A stretch of DNA of 43,420 bases from Lactiplantibacillus herbarum. GTDB taxonomy: Bacteria; Bacillota; Bacilli; Lactobacillales; Lactobacillaceae. Location of the stretch: positions 1 through 43,420 of the forward strand of contig NZ_LFEE01000022.1 in NCBI RefSeq assembly GCF_001039045.1. Direction: 5' to 3'. Both the position numbers and the translations under genes were made by a program. The number at the start of each line of letters is the position of its first letter. The first letter of the stretch is position 1. Below the pieces are notes generated by a model. It was not told the DNA's origin, searched no databases, and saw nothing but the letters and a program-made list of their open reading frames with translations. Below, piece by piece: positions 1 through 7,680 of this stretch.

Positions 1-22
1 TTTGTTCAGTTTTCAAAGATCT
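1..22 (-). other. rRNA operon leader/processing motif
   Basis: Read on the minus strand this is CTTTGAAAACTGAACAAA, the motif that lies in the 16S leader (and the 16S-23S spacer) of many Firmicutes rRNA operons. It is 40-60 bases downstream of a consensus promoter pointing the same way. The 16S gene itself would lie to the left of the window, so only the leader is seen. Motif recognition is established knowledge; the operon is inferred. Confidence 0.7.
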
Positions 23-59
23 AATTCGTTGATGTCGATTAGCTCAACACAACTATTTC

Positions 60-88
60 ATATTAACATCTCGCTTTTACAATGTCAA
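60..88 (-). promoter_or_regulatory. rrn promoter P2
   Basis: On the minus strand there is TTGACA (83-88), a 17-bp spacer and TAATAT (60-65), close to the sigma-A consensus. It is the downstream member of a tandem pair typical of rRNA operons and leads directly into the leader motif at 1-22. Confidence 0.8.
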
Positions 89-195
89 CAACTTTATTTA
101 ACTAATTGAATAACTATGCAAATGCTTTGAAACGTTATTATGTGGTTCAATCACATCAACCGGTTAACTGATAACTTGTTAATGCGACAAGAAAC

Positions 196-225
196 ATCTT
201 ATCACTTAACTCATTATCCTGTCAA
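196..225 (-). promoter_or_regulatory. rrn promoter P1
   Basis: On the minus strand there is TTGACA (220-225), an 18-bp spacer and TAAGAT (196-201), preceded by an A+T-rich tract at 226-270 that could act as an UP element. It lies about 140 bp upstream of P2. The whole gene-free stretch 1-375 is accounted for by this rrn promoter region and the 3' flank of the next gene. Confidence 0.75.
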
Positions 226-375
226 CATCTTTTTTATCATTATGAATATTTATTCAATAACAACAATTTATTGATTTGTGACATCCGTCGTTTGCGCTCC
301 GCTATCTCTAGCACTCCCGCAGCGACAAGATATATATTATCAAGAATTAGTATGCAGGTCAAGCCTTATTTCCAT

Positions 376-756
376 TTATTTTGATAAATCTGCAAATCCA
401 GCGGTCGCATCAACCTTAACACTCTCAAATAGACCGTGTAACTGGCTAGCCGGAATGAATGTTAACCCATACTGTGCAAACCGTTCACGAACTTCTTCGT
501 TAATCTGCAAGTGATCAAAAACAAATACCGCAACCTTGGCATCATCAATCTGCGCCATGATCGAATCATATAATCGCAATTGATCCACATCAATCCCCAT
601 CGGCTGTCGTAATTCAGCTAACACGGATCCCAATGGTGAATGTCCCTCGGCAACTGGAATCTGATGAAAGTAATATCCCGTTGTCGTTTGTCCTACTAAG
701 AAATGGGTTCCCTGCTGGTCATTCAGCATAATTGTACCCGCAACTTGTTTTTGCAT
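376..756 (-). CDS. conserved hypothetical protein downstream of S1-domain gene
   Basis: A 126-residue soluble protein that I do not recognise. It has no signal peptide or membrane segment. The first half is beta-rich (GTIMLNDQQGTHFLVGQT), and the middle holds an acidic, hydrophobic region around VAVFVFDHLQINEEVRERF. Its ATG overlaps the TAA stop of the upstream S1-domain gene by one base (TAATG). The two are therefore almost certainly translationally coupled and may work together. It is the last gene before the divergently placed rrn promoters. No function is assigned. Confidence 0.75.
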   Translation of the reverse strand: MQKQVAGTIMLNDQQGTHFLVGQTTTGYYFHQIPVAEGHSPLGSVLAELRQPMGIDVDQLRLYDSIMAQIDDAKVAVFVFDHLQINEEVRERFAQYGLTFIPASQLHGLFESVKVDATAGFADLSK

Positions 757-1166
757 TAGTCCTCCCCCACTTTCAATCGTCGTATTGAATCTGCCACCCA
801 GCTATCTAAATTATTGGCAATGGGTGTAAAACCCGCGTGAACGTGCCGGTTAGTGCAAAAGTGCTTATGTTGAAACGTCTTATAGATTTCTAAATCAGCT
901 GCTGCGTGCTGGGGTTGATGTTCGACACACCGCAGCGACAAACTAATCTTCCCTGTGTATTCATCAATATCTAAGATGACCACATCAACAACTTGTCCGA
1001 CTTCTAAATATTCCGTAATGCTCTTAACGTACCCTTCATGGCACTCCGAAATATGAATGAGTCCTTGGTGTTCAGCATCTAACGTCACAAAAGCTCCGTA
1101 TGGCTGAATTCCGGTGACACGCCCATGAACCTGCATGCCAATTCGATAGTCACTCACTATAATCAT
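756..1166 (-). CDS. yugI: S1 RNA-binding domain protein, YugI/CvfD (GSP13) family
   Basis: A 136-residue protein with one N-terminal S1 domain (residues about 6-78): GMQVHGRVTGIQPYGAFVTL, then GLIHISE, then VDVVILDIDEYTGKISLSL. These are the hallmark strands of the fold. Members of the YugI/GSP13/CvfD family bind RNA or ribosomes and act as post-transcriptional regulators in Firmicutes (family knowledge). The C-terminal 50 residues are a lineage-specific tail with several His and Cys (QHKHFCTNRHVHAG). A good ribosome site (AAAGGATGATT) precedes the ATG. It is coupled to the next gene by a one-base overlap. Confidence 0.85.
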   Translation of the reverse strand: MIIVSDYRIGMQVHGRVTGIQPYGAFVTLDAEHQGLIHISECHEGYVKSITEYLEVGQVVDVVILDIDEYTGKISLSLRCVEHQPQHAAADLEIYKTFQHKHFCTNRHVHAGFTPIANNLDSWVADSIRRLKVGED

Positions 1167-1260
1167 CCTTTCTTACTATATAGAATCTTTTATATCATTG
1201 TAGTGGTTATTAGTCCTTAGTATTATAACCTGAAAGGGAGAGATTTCAAAACGCCTTGAT

Positions 1261-1303
1261 AAAAACAAAGAGGAGCGATGACTTTTGTCATGCTCCTCTT
1301 ACT
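1261..1303 (-). terminator. Rho-independent terminator of the cyclophilin transcript
   Basis: On the minus strand a perfect 9-bp stem AAGAGGAGC/GCTCCTCTT, with an inner stem around ATGAC..GTCAT, is followed by TTTGTTTTTAT. It lies about 145 bases past the cyclophilin stop codon, so the transcript has an unusually long 3' tail. Confidence 0.85.
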
Positions 1304-1445
1304 ATTTCCGACGTTAATCGTCGAAACGTGCACCAGTAGGCAGAACTTTCGCTTAACTGCGGACCAGTAACAATTACAAAATTGTAATCATTACTCGACT
1401 TAGGCTAAGCTCATTCCCTCACTGCTTGCTATTTCACGCTGATTA
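1304..1445 (-). ncRNA. structured 3' region / candidate small RNA
   Basis: This gene-free 142-base stretch between the cyclophilin stop and its terminator can fold into successive hairpins on the minus strand. They are an AGTAATGATTACA / TGTAATTGTTACT arm, a GCAG..CTGC loop and CGACG-ATTAA-CGTCG, followed by the terminator. There is no open reading frame of note. It could be a processed 3'-UTR small RNA or simply a long tail. I do not match it to a known RNA family. Confidence 0.3.
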
Positions 1446-2030
1446 TTAGTCCTCAATTGTGCCAGTTTCGATAACAACATCTTTAACTGGCTTGTCCTGT
1501 GCACCAGTTGCAGTCGTTGCGATTGCGTCAACGATATCCATACCGTCACTTACCGCACCGAAAACCGTGTGATGGAAATCTAACCAAGGTGTCCCACCGT
1601 TACCGTAAGCAGTAACAACTTCTTCTGGGTAACCGGCTTGTTTCATTTGATCAGCCATACCAGCATCTAATTGTGGTTTTTGAACGATGAAGAATTGACT
1701 ACCATTAGTGTTGGGACCAGCATTGGCCATTGATAAGGCACCGCGCATGTTGAAGACTTCTTGTGAGAATTCATCTTCAAAAGCCTTGCCCCATAAACTT
1801 TCGCCGCCCATACCAGTACCGGTAGGATCGCCACCTTGAATCATGAATTCAGGAATAACCCGGTGAAAAATAATGCCGTCATAATAGCCTTTTTTAGCTA
1901 AACCGACAAAATTTTCAACACTCTTAGGTGCTTGTTCTGGAAATAACTGAACCTTGATGTCACCAAAGTTAGTCTTGATCGTTGCTTTTGGTCCTTCAAC
2001 TTGACTTAAATCTAATTGTGGATATGCCAC
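1446..2030 (-). CDS. ppiA: peptidyl-prolyl cis-trans isomerase, cyclophilin type
   Basis: A cytosolic cyclophilin of about 194 residues that isomerises peptidyl-prolyl bonds during protein folding. Signatures in order are [39 protein letters not shown] (catalytic Arg and the Gln/Gly loop), [19 protein letters not shown] and a [13 protein letters not shown] substrate-loop region. There is no signal peptide. The start is taken as the GTG at 2030 (MAYPQLDL), because GGGTGA lies five bases before it; a GTG at 2039 would add three residues. It is monocistronic, with a structured 3' tail and a terminator. Confidence 0.93.
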   Translation of the reverse strand: MAYPQLDLSQVEGPKATIKTNFGDIKVQLFPEQAPKSVENFVGLAKKGYYDGIIFHRVIPEFMIQGGDPTGTGMGGESLWGKAFEDEFSQEVFNMRGALSMANAGPNTNGSQFFIVQKPQLDAGMADQMKQAGYPEEVVTAYGNGGTPWLDFHHTVFGAVSDGMDIVDAIATTATGAQDKPVKDVVIETGTIED

Positions 2031-2195
2031 AAGAATCACCCGTTTTCTTCATAGAATATCTCGATGATACAAGAGAATGCACCTAAAAGCCAGTTATTTG
2101 TAAGGAAATCCTTGCGATTCAGCGTCAACCGTAGTATTTTCAATAAATTTCTGTTAACCTAGATGAGACTAATTTCGTCTTACTTGGAGGTAAAT

Positions 2196-2852
2196 ATGAG
2201 CTTTTTAATTGATTTCGTGTTGCATATTGATCAACACCTAATCACAATTGTGAATAGTTTTGGCATCTGGACGTACTTAATCCTCTTCGCCATCATCTTT
2301 GTTGAAACTGGTGCGGTGATTCTACCGTTCCTACCTGGGGACTCATTACTGTTCGCCGCCTGTGCACTCGCGGCCAACCCGACTTACGGCCTACACATCT
2401 GGAGTTTTGTTATCCTATTCCTGATTGCCGCTTTAGCCGGAGATTCACTGAACTTCTATATCGGCCACTCACTAGGTGAACGTTTGACTGAAACGTCCTG
2501 GTTTGGCAAGCTGATCAATAAGAAACAGTTAGCTAAGTCCGAAAAATTCTTCGAAAAACACGGTGGTATCACCGTAACGATTGCGCGCTTCATGCCAATC
2601 ATCCGTACCTTCGTCCCATTCGTTGCCGCTAGCTCCCGGATGAAGTACCAACAATTCATCCGTTACAACGTTATCGGTTGTATCCTATGGGTTGCGCTCT
2701 GTTGTGGCGGCGGTTACTACTTCGGTAACATTGCATTTGTTAAGGAACACTTCTCAGTTGTCGTTATCGGGATTATCTTAGTTTCACTAATTCCAGCCGT
2801 CTTCTCAGCGGTCAAAGCACGGTTTAGTCACCCTGCTGAAGAACAAGATTAA
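2196..2852 (+). CDS. dedA: DedA/SNARE-associated family membrane protein
   Basis: A polytopic membrane protein of 218 residues in the DedA (VTT) family. Members are linked to undecaprenyl-phosphate or phospholipid flipping and proton-motive-force homeostasis (family knowledge). Visible hallmarks are FVETGAVILPFLPGDSLLFA, the GDSLNFYIGHSLGE loop and KFFEKHGGITVTIARFMPIIRTFVPF. The Arg-Pro-containing re-entrant segment of the family is present. The start is the ATG at 2196 because TTGGAGG sits five bases upstream; an ATG at 2163 has no such site. It is a single-gene unit reading against its neighbours. Confidence 0.92.
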   Translation: MSFLIDFVLHIDQHLITIVNSFGIWTYLILFAIIFVETGAVILPFLPGDSLLFAACALAANPTYGLHIWSFVILFLIAALAGDSLNFYIGHSLGERLTETSWFGKLINKKQLAKSEKFFEKHGGITVTIARFMPIIRTFVPFVAASSRMKYQQFIRYNVIGCILWVALCCGGGYYFGNIAFVKEHFSVVVIGIILVSLIPAVFSAVKARFSHPAEEQD

Positions 2853-2855
2853 TCG

Positions 2856-2896
2856 CAAAAAGCACGTCTACCACTATGGCAGACGTGCTTTTTTAG
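2856..2896. terminator. bidirectional terminator between dedA and DUF1461 gene
   Basis: Stem AAAGCACGTCT/AGACGTGCTTT with A-rich and T-rich flanks on both sides. It can serve the plus-strand dedA and the minus-strand operon that ends at 2893. Confidence 0.9.
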
Positions 2897-3534
2897 TCTA
2901 ATTCGTTTAAAGCTTGCTTACCCACACTCAGTAGGTAGGCAAAGGCCCATTCGATAATGACAAACGCTAAGACAAAACATTGTAAGAAAAAGGTATCTGG
3001 TAAGACTAAGATAATCCGATCTAACAATGGATCGAATAGCCAGTCCGCATTACGAAAGAGAACTTCATGGAAGAAGATAAAGAATTGATCAAAATTAACG
3101 GCCATCATAAGTGCCACGATTGGCGGCACCCATAACGCGGTCTGCATGGGCAAAACTAGCCGCCAAAGTTGGTGATCTCGTTGTAATCGCCGCCAAAAAA
3201 AGTAGACGATCACACTAGTCACAATAAAGACGGCATAATCGAGCATAAACAGATTCTTCACGTCCGCAAAATGGATCAACGCACTAGTCGAATCTGTAAA
3301 GTCAGTCATAACTAGTTTCGGGACCCACGGGAAGTTCAGGTAGGCCAACATCTGATAGTAATCCGTCATCAATTGTCCCAGCGTCAAATTGACACTCGGC
3401 CCCAATTTTTGACCCATCGCATTGACCATGTACAACCAACTCGCGTTAATCGTCAGGATAATAGTCCCACTGATTAGCCACAAGTATAGTCCGAGCCACT
3501 GGATCCAGTTTTTAATTCGATTTAGCCACACCAT
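2893..3534 (-). CDS. TIGR01906/DUF1461 family integral membrane protein
   Basis: A 213-residue membrane protein with about five hydrophobic segments (residues 15-40, 75-110, 120-140 and 185-205 are the clearest). A soluble stretch between them holds MTDYYQMLAYLNFPW and LIHFADVKNLF. The NYYQ-like and HFxDVK motifs are typical of the DUF1461 family, whose biochemical role is unknown. It starts inside the 3' end of the HAD hydrolase gene (23-base overlap), so it is translationally coupled to it as the last gene of the yutD-HAD-DUF1461 operon. Confidence 0.85.
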   Translation of the reverse strand: MVWLNRIKNWIQWLGLYLWLISGTIILTINASWLYMVNAMGQKLGPSVNLTLGQLMTDYYQMLAYLNFPWVPKLVMTDFTDSTSALIHFADVKNLFMLDYAVFIVTSVIVYFFWRRLQRDHQLWRLVLPMQTALWVPPIVALMMAVNFDQFFIFFHEVLFRNADWLFDPLLDRIILVLPDTFFLQCFVLAFVIIEWAFAYLLSVGKQALNELD

Positions 3535-4309
3535 TATCTAAGTCCCACTCATCTAAGGAATTAACCTCGTTAGTTGGTTTAACCGTCTGTGCCGCAACTA
3601 GTTCTGGTGTTGAGACGCCGGTATAAACTAGTAATGAGTCGATATCAAAATTAATGGCCGCAGAAATGTCAGTCATATAGTTATCGCCGACCATGACACA
3701 GTCGTGCTTATCTAGGCCGATGTGGTCGACCGCTTTTTGCATAATGATGGTCTCTGGTTTACCAACGTACGTGGCCCGTTGCTGAGTTGCACGTTCAACC
3801 ATGGCGATAACGGAACCAGCACCCGGCACTAAGCCACGTTCATTAGGTAGATTGGTATCCGCGTTAGTCCCGATAAACTTAGCACCGCGCTTAATTGCTA
3901 GCGTTGCTAATTCAAACTTATGATAAGTCGCATCATAGTCTAAACCAACGATCACAAATCGTGGTGTTTGTTCATCAAACTTGAAGCCTTTTTCTAGCAT
4001 GGCACCTTTTAGACCCAGTTCACCAATGACATACATGGTCTTCTCGCCGTCACCAGCCAGATCATTAACGTAATCAGCCGTGGCTAACGCCGCTGTATAG
4101 ACATTCGCTGGACTAACATGAATATCATGATTGTCCGCTAAATTAGCCGCAACGTCTTCCGGTGATTTAGTCGTATTATTCGTAACTAATAGAAAATCAG
4201 TGTTCGTTGCTTGCAACCGTTCGATAAACCGTTTAGCTGCTGGAATCCGTTCACGACCACGGTAAACCGTCCCGTCTAAATCAATTAAATAACACTTATA
4301 CTTACCCAA
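3512..4309 (-). CDS. HAD-IIA family sugar-phosphatase (NagD/YutF type, TIGR01457)
   Basis: A 265-residue HAD hydrolase of subclass IIA. Motif I is YLIDLDGTVYRG with the nucleophile Asp, motif II is LLVTNNTT, the Lys is in VGKPE, and motif III is MVGDNYMTDI. The C2-type cap lies in the middle (residues about 80-180). Enzymes of this group dephosphorylate small sugar or nucleotide phosphates; the exact substrate cannot be read from sequence. It sits between yutD and the DUF1461 gene, the usual Bacillales/Lactobacillales arrangement, and overlaps the latter by 23 bases. Confidence 0.9.
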   Translation of the reverse strand: MGKYKCYLIDLDGTVYRGRERIPAAKRFIERLQATNTDFLLVTNNTTKSPEDVAANLADNHDIHVSPANVYTAALATADYVNDLAGDGEKTMYVIGELGLKGAMLEKGFKFDEQTPRFVIVGLDYDATYHKFELATLAIKRGAKFIGTNADTNLPNERGLVPGAGSVIAMVERATQQRATYVGKPETIIMQKAVDHIGLDKHDCVMVGDNYMTDISAAINFDIDSLLVYTGVSTPELVAAQTVKPTNEVNSLDEWDLDNGVAKSN

Positions 4310-4330
4310 TCCAAATACCTCTCTCTGTGC

Positions 4331-4975
4331 CTACTTTTGACGAATCGTAAAATGCCGCTTACCACTCGTTTGTTTCGTTGTATGTGCTGATTGTGAACTG
4401 CCCGCACTAACCTTAGCTGGTTTTTGCCGTTCTTCTTTAAATGGTGCTGCTTTCTGCTTGGTCGTAAATGGCTTCGTCTTGCGTCGTTGTTGTTTACTCC
4501 GACTGCTGCTCCGGCTACTACGAGAACGTGACTGCTGAGTACCCGTTCCATTTGTCGTCTTCTTGTTGCCACGATGTTCATCCTTACGCGGACGACTTGG
4601 GCGCTTGGGTTTAATTACCCGTTCATTTTTGACAATAAAGTACGCACAGCCAAAGTTACAGTACTCGTACAAGTAATCTTGAACGGTACCGATTGTCTGT
4701 GAACGCTGCACGTCCTTCATATCATCGCGAAAGAAACCCTTTAGTCGTAACTGTTCGAATCCCCAGTCACCAACAATATAGTCGTACTTACTTAGAATGG
4801 AACTGAACCGTTCCGTAAATTTATCGAGGTCGAAAGCCTCATGATAATCATAAATTATTTCAAACGGGTGCTTGTTGACTTCAAAATGATCTTTGTCCGT
4901 CCGTAACCCGTGGTATAAACTTCGGCGGCGTTCCGCCTGTTGTTCGGCAAGCTCATCAATATGATCACGATTCAC
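4331..4975 (-). CDS. yutD: YutD family protein (DUF1027) with basic tail
   Basis: A cytosolic protein of about 214 residues. The N-terminal half matches the YutD family: HPFEIIYDYHEAFDLDKFTE, KYDYIVGDWGFEQLRLKGF and YLYEYCNFGCAYFIVKN. The C-terminal half is a low-complexity basic tail rich in Lys, Arg, Ser and Gln, plausibly nucleic-acid binding, and lineage-specific. The start is chosen at the GTG at 4975, where AAAGGTGG stands seven bases ahead; the ATG at 5023 lacks a spaced ribosome site. It is the first gene of the yutD-HAD-DUF1461 operon. Its function is unknown. Confidence 0.85.
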   Translation of the reverse strand: MNRDHIDELAEQQAERRRSLYHGLRTDKDHFEVNKHPFEIIYDYHEAFDLDKFTERFSSILSKYDYIVGDWGFEQLRLKGFFRDDMKDVQRSQTIGTVQDYLYEYCNFGCAYFIVKNERVIKPKRPSRPRKDEHRGNKKTTNGTGTQQSRSRSSRSSSRSKQQRRKTKPFTTKQKAAPFKEERQKPAKVSAGSSQSAHTTKQTSGKRHFTIRQK

Positions 4976-5114
4976 ATCGCCACCACCTTTCTTATCCTTG
5001 TAGTCGTTAGGAAGTAACGTCATTCCCAGTGACCTGTCGTAACATCATTTCAAACGCAAATAATGTTAATCTTTTTTAATCCTAAAGCATTCTTCAGAGC
5101 CGGTCAAGCACTCC

Positions 5115-5723
5115 TCAACCTCGTTTAGCAAAATCGATTGCCTTACCAGTGACCATTTGCTCAATCTCATCCAGCGAGAACGGTGCCCCGAATGGAACGG
5201 AGTGGTCGATATAGTCGACTTCCGGCGTATCGACCCCAACATTGATATTCTCCTTAACGTTAACTGCGTAATGGTGAATGTGACCGTGCAAGTTAATAAT
5301 TTGTTTGACGATGCCCATCATCATCGGGTAGTGCGTCATATAGTATTGACGATGATTATACTTGATCAGCACCCCGACGTCGTGAAATTCAAACTTAGGT
5401 TGCCCATTCAGTTGAGGATCGTGCGCTTCTAAGTATTTGAAGAAGGCCCGCGAGTCATGGTTACCCTTAATGAAGATAATCTTACCCTGCAATTGCACGA
5501 GTACCGCTAGCACGCGTTCATAAGATAACTTAGCTGGACGCGTGAAGTACAAGGCAACGTCACCTAAGTGGTAGACCGTATCCTGGTCGGTAACTCGAGC
5601 ATTCCAGTGATCGATAATCGCTTGATTCATCGTTTCGACATCCACAAACGGCCGTGGCGCAAAATCGCTGTCGCCCAGAAGCTCCTCGTGGTAGAAATGT
5701 GTATCAGAAGTAAAATATTGCAT
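5115..5723 (-). CDS. calcineurin-like metallophosphoesterase
   Basis: A 202-residue cytosolic phosphoesterase. Metal-binding motifs appear in order: TSDTHFYH (DxH), VYHLGDVAL (GDxx), FIKGNHDSR (GNHD), TMTHYP-like YYMTHYPMM and NLHGHIHHY (GHxH). All five metal-ligand motifs are intact, so it should be active. The substrate (phosphodiester or nucleotide) cannot be told. It is monocistronic, with about 240 bases of gene-free DNA upstream towards the permease terminator; I see nothing else there. Confidence 0.88.
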   Translation of the reverse strand: MQYFTSDTHFYHEELLGDSDFAPRPFVDVETMNQAIIDHWNARVTDQDTVYHLGDVALYFTRPAKLSYERVLAVLVQLQGKIIFIKGNHDSRAFFKYLEAHDPQLNGQPKFEFHDVGVLIKYNHRQYYMTHYPMMMGIVKQIINLHGHIHHYAVNVKENINVGVDTPEVDYIDHSVPFGAPFSLDEIEQMVTGKAIDFAKRG

Positions 5724-5928
5724 GGTCTATGCCTCGATTATTGATATATTTAAAATCCGCTTATTACATATGATAGAACTAAACTAGTCAGTTATTATTG
5801 TACCGCGCCACGCCCTAAAAGGCACCGGAACAGTTTTTACTTTGAGTGTTAATTTCAAGTTTCCTATCCTAATCCTGCCCCTACCCTAATGGCGCTTATG
5901 CCACTAACATCCCCGCCCTTACCGACAA

Positions 5929-5957
5929 AAAAGGAGCTCAGGCACACTGCCCAAACT
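5929..5957 (-). terminator. terminator of the amino acid permease gene
   Basis: On the minus strand there is a GGAG..GGCA-GTG-TGCC..CTCC stem followed by TTTTTT, directly after the permease stop codon. Confidence 0.8.
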
Positions 5958-5965
5958 CCACTAAT

Positions 5966-7351
5966 TTATTTGATACTGTTGCTTTCTCGGACCCGGTCAC
6001 TAGTGACCTTGATCACGTACAACACGATTATCCAGACGGCTGAAACAGCCAATGCAATCAGCGTTTCGGTCTTCAAGCACAGAACTACCGCGATAAATCC
6101 CAAGAAGATTAAAATCAGATAATCTGAGAAGGGATACAGTGGCATCCGGAACTTCACTTGCTGCTGGCTCCCCGCTTGGCGACGATATTTGATATGTGCT
6201 AACACGATCGCACCCCAGATGAAGATGAAGCAGGTCGTCGAAACACTCGCAATCAGTGAGAAGACCTTGCCTGGCATCAGCAGATTGAGGATTACCGATA
6301 GTCCAATAACTAAAGTTGAGAACCACAACGCATTCTTAGGCACCTGCCGTGGTGACAGCTTGCCCATTTTCTTAGAAAATTTACCTTTACCACCATAGGT
6401 CAGTGAAAATAACATCCGGCCAGTACTGAATAACGCACTGTTACAGCTGGAAGCAGCAGCCGTCAATACGACGAAGTTAATAATGGCTGCTGCTGAACGA
6501 ATACCCAGGTTCGTAAAGACTTGGACAAACGGACTGTGCGCCGCTGAGAAATATTGCCATGGATACATACACATTAAGAAAAACAATGAACCCACGTAAA
6601 ATAAGATAATTCGCAGTGGGATATCATTGATGGCTTTAGGAATCACTTTCTTAGGGTCAGCCGTCTCAGAGGCGGTCATCCCAACCATTTCAATCCCGAT
6701 AAAACTGAATAGAACCATTTGAAATGATAAGACTAAGCCTTTGATTCCGTGAGGCATGAAACCACCGTAATTAACGAGGTTTCCTAACCCAGCGTGACCG
6801 ACCGGCGTCTTAACACTAAAAACGACCATTACAACCCCAACTGCAATCAATGCCACAATGGCCGCAATCTTAATAATCGCAAACCAAAATTCAGTTTCCC
6901 CAAACGCTGACACGTTGATCGAGTTCAAAGCAAGTAACAGAATTAAAATCACGACACCCGGCAACCATTGCGGTAACTTAGGCCACCAGAACTGCATATA
7001 TTCGCCGGCCGCAGTAATTTCAGCCATCGCGATCGTGATCCAGCAGACCCAGTAAGTCCAACCGGCAACAAAGCCCGTCTTATCACCCAAGTACCGCTTG
7101 ATGAAATCAATATATGAATGCGTGTGTAGATCGGACAATAATAGTTCGCCCAACGCTCGCATCAGCAAAAAACAGACCAAACCGGTCACTAAGTAAGCAA
7201 TTAGAATAGATGGACCCGCTAAGTGGATGGATTGACCAGCACCTAAGAATAGGCCGGTCCCAATCGTACCGCCAATGGCAATTAATTGTACGTGGCGGCT
7301 CTTTAGTCCCCGCGAAAGCTGCTCGCCGGACTGTGAATTTTCTTTCGTCAT
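5966..7351 (-). CDS. APC-family amino acid permease (CycA/LysP-like)
   Basis: A transporter of about 461 residues in the amino acid-polyamine-organocation superfamily (AAT subgroup), with 12 predicted membrane helices. It is probably a proton-coupled importer of D-serine, D-alanine, glycine or a similar amino acid. The hallmark of the first helix is QLIAIGGTIGTGLFLGAG. Later signatures are FSFIGIEMVGMTASETADPK and the ECMYPW-like CMYPWQYFS. The start is the ATG at 7351 (MTKENSQ), because GGGGAGTG lies upstream; the longer reading frame adds 18 residues without a ribosome site. Substrate identity is inference only. Confidence 0.85.
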   Translation of the reverse strand: MTKENSQSGEQLSRGLKSRHVQLIAIGGTIGTGLFLGAGQSIHLAGPSILIAYLVTGLVCFLLMRALGELLLSDLHTHSYIDFIKRYLGDKTGFVAGWTYWVCWITIAMAEITAAGEYMQFWWPKLPQWLPGVVILILLLALNSINVSAFGETEFWFAIIKIAAIVALIAVGVVMVVFSVKTPVGHAGLGNLVNYGGFMPHGIKGLVLSFQMVLFSFIGIEMVGMTASETADPKKVIPKAINDIPLRIILFYVGSLFFLMCMYPWQYFSAAHSPFVQVFTNLGIRSAAAIINFVVLTAAASSCNSALFSTGRMLFSLTYGGKGKFSKKMGKLSPRQVPKNALWFSTLVIGLSVILNLLMPGKVFSLIASVSTTCFIFIWGAIVLAHIKYRRQAGSQQQVKFRMPLYPFSDYLILIFLGFIAVVLCLKTETLIALAVSAVWIIVLYVIKVTSDRVRESNSIK

Positions 7352-7604
7352 TATGTTCAGCACTCCCCTTACAGTTATTATAGCGGGCGCCAACACGGGA
7401 TTCAAAAGCCATTTAAGTCTAAATTCTCAGTTTTGGACTAGACCAAAATAACGTTACTAACTCGTTCTCCTGCGCAGGTCAGTAGGCACTTATCTAGCGA
7501 TACCGGTATTCATATGTACACCATTAACCATTAGTTAATAATTAATCTAACGTGAATAAAGTGAGCTGAACGCACAACTTCATGAATAACTTTCACTTTA
7601 AACA

Positions 7605-7637
7605 ATCAAAAAGAGCCTGAACAACTGCTCAGACTCC
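7605..7637 (-). terminator. terminator of ackA (end of the comG-ytxK-ackA unit)
   Basis: On the minus strand a GAGTCTGA/TTCAGGCTC stem (one mismatch) is followed by TTTTTG, about 45 bases past the ackA stop. Confidence 0.8.
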
Positions 7638-7680
7638 CACATGATTACTAATAATCGATTCATTTACTGCTTTTCTAATA

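Noticed and set aside
278-514. 78-codon plus-strand frame near the left edge
   Set aside because: It lies antisense to the coupled minus-strand gene, has no ribosome site and overlaps the rrn upstream region.
4285-4581. 98-codon minus-strand frame overlapping yutD
   Set aside because: It is a shadow frame of the low-complexity basic tail of YutD, without ribosome site or recognisable protein features.
7107-7412. 101-codon frame overlapping the permease start
   Set aside because: It is out of frame with a clear APC transporter, has no ribosome site and poor composition.
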